Assembly: GCA_040882055.1 (NCBI GenBank) | Contig: JBBECA010000076.1 | Location: forward strand, 1 to 64,000 | Direction: 5' to 3' | Source: Nitriliruptor sp040882055 | Lineage (GTDB): Bacteria > Actinomycetota > Nitriliruptoria > Nitriliruptorales > Nitriliruptoraceae | Length of the DNA: 64,000 bases | Shown: piece by piece, positions 15,828 through 24,460 of the stretch | Layout: every line of letters begins with the position of its first letter | How positions within the stretch are numbered: position 1 is the first letter of the stretch | Notes under the pieces: generated by a model | What the model was told of the DNA's origin: nothing | Databases searched by the model: none | The model's input: only the letters and a program-made list of their open reading frames with translations | Made by a program: the position numbers and the translations under genes

Positions 15828-18025
15828 CACACCTCGCCGTCGGTGCCAGCGCCACCGCCACCGCCACCCCCGTCGCCGGTGTCCGGCGGTGGCGGCTCGG
15901 GATCGGGCTCGGGTTCGGGCTCGGGTTCGGGCTCGGGTTCGGGTTCCGGCTCGGGTTCCGGCTCGGGTTCCGGTTCGGGTTCGGGCTCCGGCTCGGGCTC
16001 CGGCTCGGGCTCCGGCTCGGGTTCCGGGGCGGGTGCGGGGGCCGGGTCCGGGTCGCTCGGAGGCGGAGGCGGTGGGGGCGGTGGCGTCCGATCGACCTCA
16101 TCGAGCACGCGCAGCGAGGTGTAGTCGGGGGTCGGGAACGGCGACGCTTCGACGTCCTCGAGCAGCGCTGAGACGTACTCACCGAAGATCGTCGCGGGGT
16201 AGGAGCCGCCGGTGACGGTGTCCATCGGTGAGTTGTCGAGGTTGCCGACCCAGACGGCCGTCGTCACCTCGGGCGTGTAGCCGACGAACCACGCGTCGGT
16301 GGAGTCGTTGGTCGTGCCCGTCTTCCCGGCGGTCGGGCGGCCGGTCGCCGCGGCCGTGCCCGTGCCGCGGGTGACCACGTCGGTCAGGACGTCGGTGATG
16401 ATGGCGGCCGCGTTCCCCTCGAGCACCTCCTCGCCGGTGACATCCCGTTCGAACAGGACCTCCCCGTCGTGGGTCTCGATGCGGCTGACCACGAAAGGCT
16501 CGTGGTGCTGACCACCGGAGGCGATGGAGCCGTACGCCTCGGCCATCTCGAGCGGGGTCACGCCCTGGCTCCCGAGCACCGCGCTCGGCACCGGCTCGAG
16601 CGCGCTGTCGACGCCCAGGCGGGTGGCGGTCTCGGTGACCTGGTCGAAGCCCAGCGCGTCCGAGAGCGCGATGTAGGCCGTGTTCACCGACTGGATGGTC
16701 GCTTCGCGGACGGTGATGTCGGTGAAGGAGGCGTCGTTGTAGTTGCTCGGTTCCCAGTCCTCCTGGCCCTCGATCTCGAGGACGTAGTCGTTCGGCCCGT
16801 CGAGCCGGGTCGCGTCCGGGTGGTAGCCCTCGGCGACGAAGGCGGCCAACGCGAAGGTCTTGAAGGCCGAACCCGGTGAGCGCAGGCTCTGGCGCTCGAT
16901 CGCCACGTTGTACTGCTGGTCGGTGTAGTCGAGCCCGCCGACCAGCGCTCGGACGGCGCCGGTCTCGTGATCGATGGTCACCACGCTGGCGGCGTGCTCG
17001 GTGTCGGCGAGCACCTCGCGTGCGGTGTCCGCTGCCAGCGTCTGGGCCCGCGCGTCGTACGTGGTGTCGATGAAGAGGTCGACGTTGGGGTCGCGCTCGT
17101 CGTCGAGGTCCTCGAGGATCCGGCGCGTCTCCTGCTCCACCGCGTCGAGGAAGTAGGCCTCGTCGCCGAAGCTGGCGAGGGGGCGCTCGCGGAGCTCCGG
17201 GAGCTCGCTGCCGATGATTTCCTCGGCCTCCTCGGCGGCGATGGCCCCGATCTCGACCATGCCGGCGAGGACGAAGTCACGTCGAGCGGTGGTGCGCTCG
17301 GGGTGGCGCGCCGGATCGAAGGCTGTGGGTGCTGCGATCATGCCCGCGAGGACGGCGGACTGGTGCAGGTCGAGTTCGGTGGCGGGAACGTCGAAGTAGG
17401 TGCGCGCTGCAGCTTCGATCCCGTAGGCCTGGCGGCCCCAGGGCACGGCGTTGAGGTAGTTCTCGAGGATCTGCTCCTTCTCGAGCTCCCGATCGAGCCG
17501 GACAGCCGTGGCGGCCTCGCGGAACTTGCCGATGTAGGTGTCGGGGATCTCGGTGATGGCGAGCTCGACGTACTGCTGCGGGATGGTGGAGGCCCCCTGC
17601 ACCCGTTCGCCGCGCGACACGTTGGCCCACGCGGCGCGCACGATGCCTCGAGGCGAGATGCCCGAGTGCTCGTAGAACGCACGGTCCTCGGCGGCGACCA
17701 CCGCTTGATGCACGTGCTCGGGGAGCTGGTCGAGCGCCACGTTGCGGCGCACCGCCGCGGGCTGGAGGGTGGTGATGTACTCGCCCTCGGCGTCACGGAT
17801 GCGCGTGGGATCGGGGATCGCGAGCTCGTCCGGTGGCGGGATGTCGGCGCCGCCGTACAGGCTGTAGAACGCGAACGCGCCGCCGACGGCCAGCAGGATG
17901 CCGAGGACGACCGAGGTGCTGAGCGCGACGATGGCACGTCGGAACCACGGGGATCGCCCGCCCTCGGTCACCTCGCCCTCGAAGGGCTCCTGGTCGCTGG
18001 TCACGCTGGTGTCCGATGTTCGCAC
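15827..18025 (-). CDS. Class A penicillin-binding protein with long Pro-Glu tail
   Basis: About 732 residues from GTG 18025. A cytosolic start and one membrane helix (31-54) precede a GT51 transglycosylase domain (catalytic Glu113 in AAEDRAFYEH; ASTIPQQ; GRQAYGIEAAA) and a transpeptidase domain with Ser386-Ala-Phe-Lys389, SVN and KTGTT. It polymerises and cross-links peptidoglycan outside the membrane. The last 80 or so residues are a run of Pro, then about 20 Pro-Glu dipeptides, then Gly-rich sequence. A wall-spanning or wall-binding role for the tail is inference. GTG 18004 is an alternative start. It is followed by the GAF-ANTAR gene. Confidence 0.9.
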   Translation of the reverse strand: MRTSDTSVTSDQEPFEGEVTEGGRSPWFRRAIVALSTSVVLGILLAVGGAFAFYSLYGGADIPPPDELAIPDPTRIRDAEGEYITTLQPAAVRRNVALDQLPEHVHQAVVAAEDRAFYEHSGISPRGIVRAAWANVSRGERVQGASTIPQQYVELAITEIPDTYIGKFREAATAVRLDRELEKEQILENYLNAVPWGRQAYGIEAAARTYFDVPATELDLHQSAVLAGMIAAPTAFDPARHPERTTARRDFVLAGMVEIGAIAAEEAEEIIGSELPELRERPLASFGDEAYFLDAVEQETRRILEDLDDERDPNVDLFIDTTYDARAQTLAADTAREVLADTEHAASVVTIDHETGAVRALVGGLDYTDQQYNVAIERQSLRSPGSAFKTFALAAFVAEGYHPDATRLDGPNDYVLEIEGQEDWEPSNYNDASFTDITVREATIQSVNTAYIALSDALGFDQVTETATRLGVDSALEPVPSAVLGSQGVTPLEMAEAYGSIASGGQHHEPFVVSRIETHDGEVLFERDVTGEEVLEGNAAAIITDVLTDVVTRGTGTAAATGRPTAGKTGTTNDSTDAWFVGYTPEVTTAVWVGNLDNSPMDTVTGGSYPATIFGEYVSALLEDVEASPFPTPDYTSLRVLDEVDRTPPPPPPPPPSDPDPAPAPAPEPEPEPEPEPEPEPEPEPEPEPEPEPEPEPEPEPEPEPEPDPEPPPPDTGDGGGGGGGAGTDGEV
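15897..16045 (-). repeat. 6/12-bp repeat encoding the Pro-Glu tail
   Basis: Units of CCCGAG and CCCGAA (minus strand) alternate imperfectly, giving uninterrupted Pro-Glu. The three-base phase is kept, so length changes by slippage of whole units would stay in frame. Confidence 0.85.
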
Positions 18026-18126
18026 GAGAGATCCGGCCCCCGGTGGGTGCCGAACCCGCGAAGCGTCGCCGACCGGCGGGCGAGGCGCTGGTCGCAGGCA
18101 CCTCCCTCCGACCGCCTCCCCCCAGG

Positions 18127-19200
18127 TCAGCCGGTGGCGTCGTGGGCGGCGAACAGGTCGGCCAGCTCGGCGGCTGGGGGCACCTCGAGCTGGTCGTAGC
18201 GGCACGAGCCGGGGTCGCGGTCCGGACGCCACCGGTGGAAGCGCGCGCCGTGACGGAGGCGGTCACCCTGGAGCTGTTCGTAGGCGACCTCGGCCACGAG
18301 TTCGATGCGCAGGGGGACCCAGGAGGTGTCCTTGCCGGTGTTCCAGCGCGAGGGGGCGCGAGGGGTGCCCGCCGTTCCCGCGCCATCGGACCACGGGTGG
18401 GCGGCGAGCTCCTCGTCGCTCGTGGCTCGGTGGGGGGCGAGCTCGTCGACCAGCTCGGCTCGACGGGTGGCACTGAAGGACGATGCCACGCCGATGTGGC
18501 GCAGCCGGCCCCCGTCGTCGTAGAGGCCGAGCAGGAGCGAGCCGACCCCTGCGCCGTCCTTGTGCCAGCGGAAGCCCCCGACGACCACGTCGGCGGTCCG
18601 TCGCTGCTTGATCTTGGCCAGCGCCCGCTTGCCAGGCAGGTAGGGGTCGGTGAGCGGTTTGGCGATCACCCCGTCGAGCCCGGCCCCCTCGAACCGCGCG
18701 AACCAGTCCGCGGCGGTACGGGGATCGCGCGTGGCGGGGGTCAGGTGCACGGGCGGAGCAACGTCCGCGAGGACGCTCTCGAGCGCCTCACGCCGCGCGG
18801 CGAACGGGGTGGTGGTCAGGTCCTGGTCGTCGAGCGCCAACAGATCGAAGGCGACGAACCGGGCCGGTGACGACCCGGCGAGCGTGCGCACGCGTGACTC
18901 GGCCGGGTGGATGCGCTGGGAGAGCGCGTCGAAGTCGAGCCCCGAACCGGACGGGACGACCAGCTCACCGTCGACCACGCAGCGACCGGGCAGCAGGTCA
19001 CGCAGCGGGTCGCGCAGTTCGGGGAAGTAGCGGTCGAGCGGCTTGCGGTTGCGGCTCTGGAGCAGCAGCTCGTCACCGTCGCGGAACACGATGCAGCGGA
19101 AGCCGTCCCACTTCGGCTCGTAGAGCAGCTCGCCGAGCGGGAGCTCGCGAGCGAGCTTGGCGAGCATCGGTTCGATCGGTGGGACGAGCGGCAGATCCAC
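18127..19200 (-). CDS. ligC: ATP-dependent DNA ligase, LigC type
   Basis: 357 residues, the usual length of LigC. The adenylation motif Lys30-Trp-Asp-Gly (YEPKWDGFR) marks the nucleotidyltransferase domain; motifs VVDGELVV, AFDLLAL, GVIAKP and KIKQRRTADVVVGG follow, the last starting the OB fold. There is no polymerase or nuclease domain, unlike LigD. In actinobacteria LigC works in end joining or repair with Ku, here encoded at 3577. GTG 19200 is chosen for the GGAGGTG ending 4-7 nt before it; the open frame runs further upstream, but family alignment begins here. Confidence 0.92.
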   Translation of the reverse strand: MDLPLVPPIEPMLAKLARELPLGELLYEPKWDGFRCIVFRDGDELLLQSRNRKPLDRYFPELRDPLRDLLPGRCVVDGELVVPSGSGLDFDALSQRIHPAESRVRTLAGSSPARFVAFDLLALDDQDLTTTPFAARREALESVLADVAPPVHLTPATRDPRTAADWFARFEGAGLDGVIAKPLTDPYLPGKRALAKIKQRRTADVVVGGFRWHKDGAGVGSLLLGLYDDGGRLRHIGVASSFSATRRAELVDELAPHRATSDEELAAHPWSDGAGTAGTPRAPSRWNTGKDTSWVPLRIELVAEVAYEQLQGDRLRHGARFHRWRPDRDPGSCRYDQLEVPPAAELADLFAAHDATG

Positions 19201-19237
19201 CTCGCACCTCCGTGCCGCGAGCTCCGGCGCGCCGGAA

Positions 19238-19251
19238 CCCCCCCGGGGGGG
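19238..19251. repeat. C7-G7 palindrome
   Basis: Seven C followed directly by seven G, in the leader between the predicted promoter and start of the ligase gene. A tight GC hairpin in that mRNA. Confidence 0.6.
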
Positions 19252-19279
19252 CGGGGGCGGCGGGCCGCTGGGACCGGCG

Positions 19280-19285
19280 AGCCTA
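19280..19285 (-). promoter_or_regulatory. Putative -10 box TAGGCT for the ligase gene
   Basis: TAGGCT on the minus strand overlaps the stop codon of the YihY-like gene (19283-19285) and would give a leader of about 73 nt. Confidence 0.35.
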
Positions 19286-20350
19286 CGCGCGCCCGCCCGG
19301 ATCGCGTCGTGTGGCGGAACCGCTCCTGGACGGCTCGGAGGTGATCCCGCGGTCCGGGTCCCAGTCGTCGGGGGTGGTGTCGGCTGAGACCGCGTCACGT
19401 CGGCCCATCGGGAGCGGCTCACCGACGGTCGTGTCCCGCGCCGTCTGACGCTCGCTCTCGGCGTTGATCTCCGCTCCGAGCAGGACGATGAACGCGGACA
19501 GGAACAGCCACAGCATGAGGACGATGATCCCGGCGAAGGTCCCGTACGTCTCGCCGAAGCTGCCGAAGTTCTCGACGTAGAGGGTGAACAGGCCGGATCC
19601 GATCAGCCACAGCACCGTCGCGATGACCGCGCCCCAGGTGACCCACCGGGTCTCGGGGTCGTCCCGGTCGGGCGAGACCTTGTAGAGCAGCGCCAGCGCA
19701 CCCATGGCCAGCACGGCCAGCAGCGGCCAGGTCCCGATGCGGACCGCCAGCTCGCCGGCGCGGCCGAGGCCGAGGGAGTCGAGCATCGACGGCAGCACCG
19801 CGATGAGCCCGATCGTGACCAGCAGACCGATGATGGCGCCGAGCGTGAGCAGCAACGCCAGCCCGCGCCTGAGGGGGAACGAGCGCCGATCGACCTCCTC
19901 GTACGCGGCGTTGATGCCCTCGATGATCCCCGCCATGCCGCCGGAGGCGCTCCAGAGGGCGATCAGCACCGAGATGGCCAGCGCCGTACCGAGCGCTGAG
20001 CTGTCGCTGTTGGCCACGTTCTGCATCTGGTCCGTCAGCAGGCTGGCCGCGCTCTCGGGGAGCCCCGCGGTCAGCGACTCGATCTGGCCGGTGATGGTGT
20101 CGGGATCCGCGACCAGCCCCCAGATGCTGATCCCGGCGATGATCGCCGGGAAGATGGCGAGCAGCCCCTTGAAGGCCACGCCCGCCGCCAGCAACGTGAG
20201 GTGATCCTGCTTCACGCTGGCCACCACACGCTTGCCGACCGCCTTCCACCCCTGCTTCGGGAGATCGCCGGGGCTGGTCGCGTCGTGCCCAGCGTGATCG
20301 TGACCGCCGGCGCGGTCGGCGGTCCGGTCGTGCTCGTCGGCGAGCGCCAT
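19283..20350 (-). CDS. YihY/BrkB family membrane protein
   Basis: 355 residues. The N-terminus is His/Asp-rich and cytosolic, then about six membrane helices carry the family pattern 'LLAAGVAFKGLLAIFPAIIAG' and 'LWSASGGMAGIIEGINAAY'. A polar C-terminal tail of about 60 residues follows. The family was once annotated as RNase BN in error; its members are now regarded as inner-membrane proteins of uncertain role, possibly transporters. The start is ATG 20350. It ends 82 nt before the ligase gene on the same strand, so cotranscription is possible but the ligase also has its own -10-like box. Confidence 0.9.
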   Translation of the reverse strand: MALADEHDRTADRAGGHDHAGHDATSPGDLPKQGWKAVGKRVVASVKQDHLTLLAAGVAFKGLLAIFPAIIAGISIWGLVADPDTITGQIESLTAGLPESAASLLTDQMQNVANSDSSALGTALAISVLIALWSASGGMAGIIEGINAAYEEVDRRSFPLRRGLALLLTLGAIIGLLVTIGLIAVLPSMLDSLGLGRAGELAVRIGTWPLLAVLAMGALALLYKVSPDRDDPETRWVTWGAVIATVLWLIGSGLFTLYVENFGSFGETYGTFAGIIVLMLWLFLSAFIVLLGAEINAESERQTARDTTVGEPLPMGRRDAVSADTTPDDWDPDRGITSEPSRSGSATRRDPGGRA

Positions 20351-20531
20351 CGTTGCTCCTCGTTCCTCGCTGCGAGGTCCGTGGGTGGGCGGGGCAGGTC
20401 GGCTGGTACCGACGGTGGGGGTTCGAGCCAGCGGCGTCCCGGGGTCGCTCCGACCCTTCGGCCGGGACGTCGCGGTCAGGGGGGACAGGCCGTGGCCGTG
20501 CGGACGTGGTCCAACCGGGCGTTCCGGTGGG

Positions 20532-21188
20532 TCAGCTCCGCGAGCCGGCGGACCCGAACGCGATGCTCAGCTCCTCCAGCGAGAGGCTGAGCAGCGGTCG
20601 GCCACCGGTGAGCCACGTCAGCGGGGACCCGGCGGGGAAGCGCCACGCCGTGCGAGCGAGCCGCAACCGCGCCAGGGACTGGACCCGGCTGACCCGCTCG
20701 ACGCCGCCGAGCCGCTGGGCGGTGGGCATCGGCAGACGTCGCCACCCGGGGATACGAGCCCGTCCGGTCACGGCCAGCTCGGCGAGGGTGGTGCCGTCGA
20801 CCTCGGCCCGCAGCCGGACGGGGTCGTGCGCCTGTCCGCTGCGGGCGAAGGTCGCCAGGTGCTTCGGGATGCCCCACAGCTCGCGACCGCCCGCCACCGA
20901 TGCGGGCGAGTCGACCCAGATGTCGCTGATCGTGACCCGCACACGCCGTCGGTGACGAACGAGGGTGGCGACCAGCAGCTCGTCGTAGGTCAGGACGCTG
21001 CCCGGTTCGTACCGGACGAACGCGGTGCCGACGAGGGCGTGACCCCGCACGGTGATGGGGCAAGCCCCGTCCGGGAGCGCCGCCTCGAGGCTGCGGGGCA
21101 GGGTCGGCACCGGTACGCGCCAGAGGGTGACGTGCATCGAACCGCCGAGGTGCCAGGGCTCGGGCGGGTAGTCGGTCGCGGCGGACAC
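20532..21188 (-). CDS. Acetoacetate decarboxylase-like protein
   Basis: 218 residues from GTG 21188 (GAGGAG 8-13 nt upstream). The fold of acetoacetate decarboxylase (ADC) is suggested by 'YELLVATLV' and 'RELWGIPKHLATF'; Lys109 in WGIPK sits where the Schiff-base lysine of ADC lies. Family members act on keto acids, but many relatives have other substrates or have lost the decarboxylase site. The frame is open for 28 more codons upstream but these are Pro/Arg-rich and precede the ribosome-binding sequence. It is divergent from corA, 98 nt apart. Confidence 0.7.
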   Translation of the reverse strand: MSAATDYPPEPWHLGGSMHVTLWRVPVPTLPRSLEAALPDGACPITVRGHALVGTAFVRYEPGSVLTYDELLVATLVRHRRRVRVTISDIWVDSPASVAGGRELWGIPKHLATFARSGQAHDPVRLRAEVDGTTLAELAVTGRARIPGWRRLPMPTAQRLGGVERVSRVQSLARLRLARTAWRFPAGSPLTWLTGGRPLLSLSLEELSIAFGSAGSRS

Positions 21189-21216
21189 CGGTGCGCTCCT
21201 CGGGCGTGCGGCCGGG

Positions 21217-21254
21217 ACGCTACCCCGCGCCGACACCGGGCCCGGCAGTAGCGT
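21217..21254. promoter_or_regulatory. Divergent TAGCGT boxes, ADC-like gene / corA
   Basis: TAGCGT on the minus strand (21222-21217) and on the plus strand (21249-21254) are 26 nt apart. Each would give a leader of about 22-26 nt to its gene. The upstream halves of the two promoters overlap. Confidence 0.5.
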
Positions 21255-21286
21255 TGCGCCGTCAACAGCCACGGAGGGCGCGCCAC

Positions 21287-22261
21287 GTGATCGTCGACCG
21301 CCGCGTGTACCGCGATGGCGTCCGGCAAGGGGTCGAGGGCGACCTCGCCGACGTCATCGAAGCCGGCCGTGATCGGCCGGAGACCTTCGTCTGGCTCGAC
21401 CTGGTCGAACCGAGCGACGACGAGTTCGTCGATGTGGCGGCCGCCTACGACCTGCACCCGCTGGCCGTCGAGGACGCGGTGCACGCCCACCAACGGCCGA
21501 AGCTCGAGCGGTTCGGTGAGGGGTCCCTGGTCGTGCTCAAGACCCTGCGCTGCGGTGCGGGTGGCGACGCGGTCGTGGTCGGCGAGGTGCTGGTCTTGGT
21601 CGGTCCCTCCTACGTCATCACCGTCCGTCACGGTTCGGGGGCGCTCCTCGCCGCCACCCACGACCGGTTGGAGGCCGACCCCGCCCTCCTCGCTCGGGGA
21701 CCGGCGGCGGTCGTCCACGCCGTGGCCGACGAGATCGTCGACGGCTACGGCGGGGTGCTCGACGTGCTCGAGGGTGAGTTGGACGCGCTCGAGGAGGTCG
21801 TCTTCTCCCCGGGGCGGGGGGATCACGCCGAACGGCTGTACGGCCTGCGGCGCGAGGTGCAGGCCGCCCGTCGCGCGGTCGATCCGCTCGTGAGCGTCAC
21901 CGAGCGGTTGTCCCAGGTCCCCGGCATCGGGCTGGGGACCGACCTCGAGGCGTACTTCCGGGACGTGCACGACCACGCGATGCGTGGTCGCGATCGCCTC
22001 GCCTCGATCGAGGTGCTCGCCGACAGCGCGCTGGATGCCCACCTCGCGCAGGTGGGCATCCAGCAGAACGAGGACATGCGACGGATCTCGGCGTGGGTCG
22101 CCATCGCGGCTGCGCCGACCCTCATCGCGGGCATCTACGGCATGAACTTCGAGCGGATGCCGGAGCTCCAGTGGGCGTTCGGCTACCCGATGGCCCTCGG
22201 CCTGATCGTCACGATCTGCGTCTCGCTCTACCTCGGCTTCCGACGCAACGGCTGGCTCTAG
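21287..22261 (+). CDS. corA: CorA-type magnesium/divalent cation channel
   Basis: About 324 residues. A soluble N-terminal domain with long helices (to about 255) precedes two membrane helices at the C-terminus. The diagnostic Tyr-Gly-Met-Asn loop (YGMNFERMPE) sits between them, and the protein ends in a short basic tail (RRNGWL). Family members are pentameric Mg2+ (also Co2+ or Ni2+) channels. GTG 21287 is chosen because of ACGGAGG about 9 nt upstream; the frame stays open upstream but the family begins here. The leader is short, so no Mg2+ riboswitch is likely. Confidence 0.93.
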   Translation: MIVDRRVYRDGVRQGVEGDLADVIEAGRDRPETFVWLDLVEPSDDEFVDVAAAYDLHPLAVEDAVHAHQRPKLERFGEGSLVVLKTLRCGAGGDAVVVGEVLVLVGPSYVITVRHGSGALLAATHDRLEADPALLARGPAAVVHAVADEIVDGYGGVLDVLEGELDALEEVVFSPGRGDHAERLYGLRREVQAARRAVDPLVSVTERLSQVPGIGLGTDLEAYFRDVHDHAMRGRDRLASIEVLADSALDAHLAQVGIQQNEDMRRISAWVAIAAAPTLIAGIYGMNFERMPELQWAFGYPMALGLIVTICVSLYLGFRRNGWL

Positions 22262-22287
22262 CGGCCCGCCCGGCTCGCGATCGCCGG

Positions 22288-23034
22288 TCAGCTGCCCTCG
22301 AGCTCGTGGTGGAGCTCGAGCGCGACCTCACGGTGGAACGCGCGGTCGCGTCGCCCGGTCTCCTCACGGGACGGGGTGAGGTCGAACGAGGCGATCGCCA
22401 GCGAGATCATGGGCCCGAGCGCGAGCGTGATCACGACGGTGCCGACGCCGACCGGCCCGCCGAGCAACCATCCGAGCCCTGCGGCGGTGCCGTCGACCAG
22501 GACCCTGGCGGCGCCGACCGGCATCCCGTGGCGGACGATGCCGAGGAAGACGAGGTCACCCGGGCCGGCCCCGTGGTCGGAGGCGATGTAGGCCCCGACG
22601 CCGGTCGCGAGCAGCACGAGCCCGGCCAGCAGCATCACGCTCCGACCGATCAGGTCGTCCGGTGTCGCGAACAGCCGGAGGGCCACGTCGATGGTGGGGG
22701 CGATGACGAGGACGGGCACGAGCGTGCCGAGGCGCGGCCGCTCGCGGAGGAGGGCGCCGAGGGCGAGGGCGAAGATGCTGACCACGATCGAGACGGTCCC
22801 GACGGTGGCGCCGGTGCGGGTGGACAGGGCGACGTGCAGCACATCCCACGAGGCGACGCCGAGGTCGGCGCGAATGAGCAACGCGACCCCCGTCCCAACC
22901 GCGACCAGACCGGTGAGGAGCTGGGCGGTGCGGGCCTGGCGGCGCGAGCGACGTGGGGAGGTCCGGGCACGTGTGGTCGCGTGGCGTAGGACCGGAGCGG
23001 CGGCGGCGTAGGTGGTGGTGAAGGTGCTGAGCAC
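22288..23034 (-). CDS. YczE/YitT-like integral membrane protein
   Basis: About 248 residues from GTG 23034 (GAGG at 23040-23043). A basic N-terminus is followed by five or six membrane helices with the family pattern 'GVALLIRADLGVASWDVLH' and 'GDLVFLGIVRHGMPVGAARV', as in Bacillus YczE-type proteins. The biochemical role of the family is not known. The frame is open upstream through the acyl-CoA dehydrogenase gene on the other strand, which is an effect of high GC. It is divergent from that gene. Confidence 0.82.
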   Translation of the reverse strand: MLSTFTTTYAAAAPVLRHATTRARTSPRRSRRQARTAQLLTGLVAVGTGVALLIRADLGVASWDVLHVALSTRTGATVGTVSIVVSIFALALGALLRERPRLGTLVPVLVIAPTIDVALRLFATPDDLIGRSVMLLAGLVLLATGVGAYIASDHGAGPGDLVFLGIVRHGMPVGAARVLVDGTAAGLGWLLGGPVGVGTVVITLALGPMISLAIASFDLTPSREETGRRDRAFHREVALELHHELEGS

Positions 23035-23190
23035 AGGCGCCTCGGTGCGTGATGGTCGGGCCGGTGCGGGTTCGACCGGGGTGTACCGGGGGGAACGCAT
23101 CCGGCTCGGAGGGCCATCCCGCTCCAGCGCCCTGGACCCGGTCGCGTGGTCACCTCCTCCGCCGACCGCGGAGGAGGTGTGGCGGGCTCC

Positions 23191-23196
23191 TAGGCT
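23191..23196 (+). promoter_or_regulatory. Putative -10 box TAGGCT
   Basis: Lies 26 nt before the GTG at 23222 and would give a leader of about 19 nt for the acyl-CoA dehydrogenase operon. Confidence 0.4.
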
Positions 23197-23221
23197 GCGC
23201 TCGCCGACCCGAGGACACCCC

Positions 23222-24460
23222 GTGGATTTCGCCCACTCGTCACGTGCGCAGGACCTGATCGAGCGTGTTCGCACCTTCATCGACGAGCGGATCGCGCCGA
23301 TCGAGCACGAGCTGCTCCGTGACCTGCAGCAGCAGCCGCAGCCCTGGTCGGTGCCGCCGGTCGTCGACGAGCTCAAAGCTGCTGCGCGGGCCGAGGGGCT
23401 GTGGAACCTGTTCCTGCCGGGTGAGCACGGAGCGGGGCTGACCAACGTCGAGTACGCCCCGCTCGCCGAGGAGATGGGCCGTTCGCACCTCGCCTCGGAG
23501 ATCTTCAACTGCAGCGCACCCGACACCGGGAACATGGAGGTCCTGCTGCACTTCGGCTCGTCGGAGCAGCAGCAGCGGTGGCTCGACCCGCTGCTCGAGG
23601 GACGGATCCGTTCGGCGTTCTGCATGACCGAACCGGACGTCGCGTCGTCCGACGCCACCAACATGGAGGCGACCGCGACGCACGAGGGCGACGAGGTCGT
23701 GCTCAACGGACGCAAGTGGTGGAGCACCGGGGTGGGTCACCCCGACTGTGAGGTGCTGATCTTCATGGGGGTCACCGACCCGGACGCCCACCGCTACTCG
23801 CAGCACTCGATGGTGCTCGTGCCGATGGACACCCCCGGCGTGCGGGTCGAACGGCTCCTGCCGGCCATGGGGTACCTCGACGCGCCGTCGGGACACGGCG
23901 AGGTGTCGTTCACCGACGTCCGGCTGCCCGCGAGCGCGATCATCGGCGGTCCCGGACGCGCGTTCGAGATCGCCCAGAGCCGCCTCGGACCGGGGCGGGT
24001 CCACCACTGCATGCGGCTGATCGGGCTGGCCGAGCGCGCGCTCGAGCTGGCGTGCGAGCGGGCAGCCACGCGAACGGCCTTCGGCAAGCCCCTCGCCAAC
24101 CTCGGGGGGAACCGCGAGCGCATCGCGGACTGTCGCATCGCCATCCAGCAGGCACGGCTGCTCGTGCTGCACGCCGCGTGGTTGCTCGACACCGAGGAGC
24201 TGCTCGGCGCGTTGTCGGCGGTCTCGCAGATCAAGGTCGCGGTGCCGAACGTCGCCCAGCAGGTCATCGACGTGGCCATGCAGCTCCACGGTGGGGCCGG
24301 GATGTCGGACGATGTGCCGCTCGCTGCCGCCTGGACGATCGCGCGAGCGCTGCGGATCGCGGACGGACCGGACGAGGTCCACCGCGGGGTGGTGGCCCGC
24401 ATCGAGCTCGGTCCCCACCTGCAGCGCGCGAAGGAGGCCGCGGCCGAGGGTGACGCGTGA
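23222..24460 (+). CDS. Acyl-CoA dehydrogenase (ACAD10/11 or LvaC-like)
   Basis: 412 residues. The flavin-dependent dehydrogenase fold is evident: 'AFCMTEPDVASSDATNM' (FAD-binding beta domain), 'GRKWWSTGVGHPDCEVLIFMG', 'AFGKPLANLGGNRERIADC' and a C-terminal 'MQLHGGAGMSDDVPLA'. It oxidises an acyl-CoA at C2-C3, or in the ACAD10/LvaC branch works on phosphorylated 4-hydroxyacyl-CoA. It overlaps the kinase gene by 4 nt (GTGA), the same pairing as in that branch, which supports the specialised role. GTG 23222 is 26 nt after a TAGGCT box. The frame is open further upstream with no plausible protein. Confidence 0.92.
   Translation: MDFAHSSRAQDLIERVRTFIDERIAPIEHELLRDLQQQPQPWSVPPVVDELKAAARAEGLWNLFLPGEHGAGLTNVEYAPLAEEMGRSHLASEIFNCSAPDTGNMEVLLHFGSSEQQQRWLDPLLEGRIRSAFCMTEPDVASSDATNMEATATHEGDEVVLNGRKWWSTGVGHPDCEVLIFMGVTDPDAHRYSQHSMVLVPMDTPGVRVERLLPAMGYLDAPSGHGEVSFTDVRLPASAIIGGPGRAFEIAQSRLGPGRVHHCMRLIGLAERALELACERAATRTAFGKPLANLGGNRERIADCRIAIQQARLLVLHAAWLLDTEELLGALSAVSQIKVAVPNVAQQVIDVAMQLHGGAGMSDDVPLAAAWTIARALRIADGPDEVHRGVVARIELGPHLQRAKEAAAEGDA

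Noticed and set aside
15886..16060. Long GS-repeat open frame on the plus strand opposite the PBP tail
   Set aside because: It is the antisense reading of the Pro-Glu repeat; the minus strand has a full PBP with all motifs.
20395..20450. tRNA-like GGTTCGA sequence
   Set aside because: A T-arm-like string alone; no acceptor stem or anticodon arm can be folded around it.
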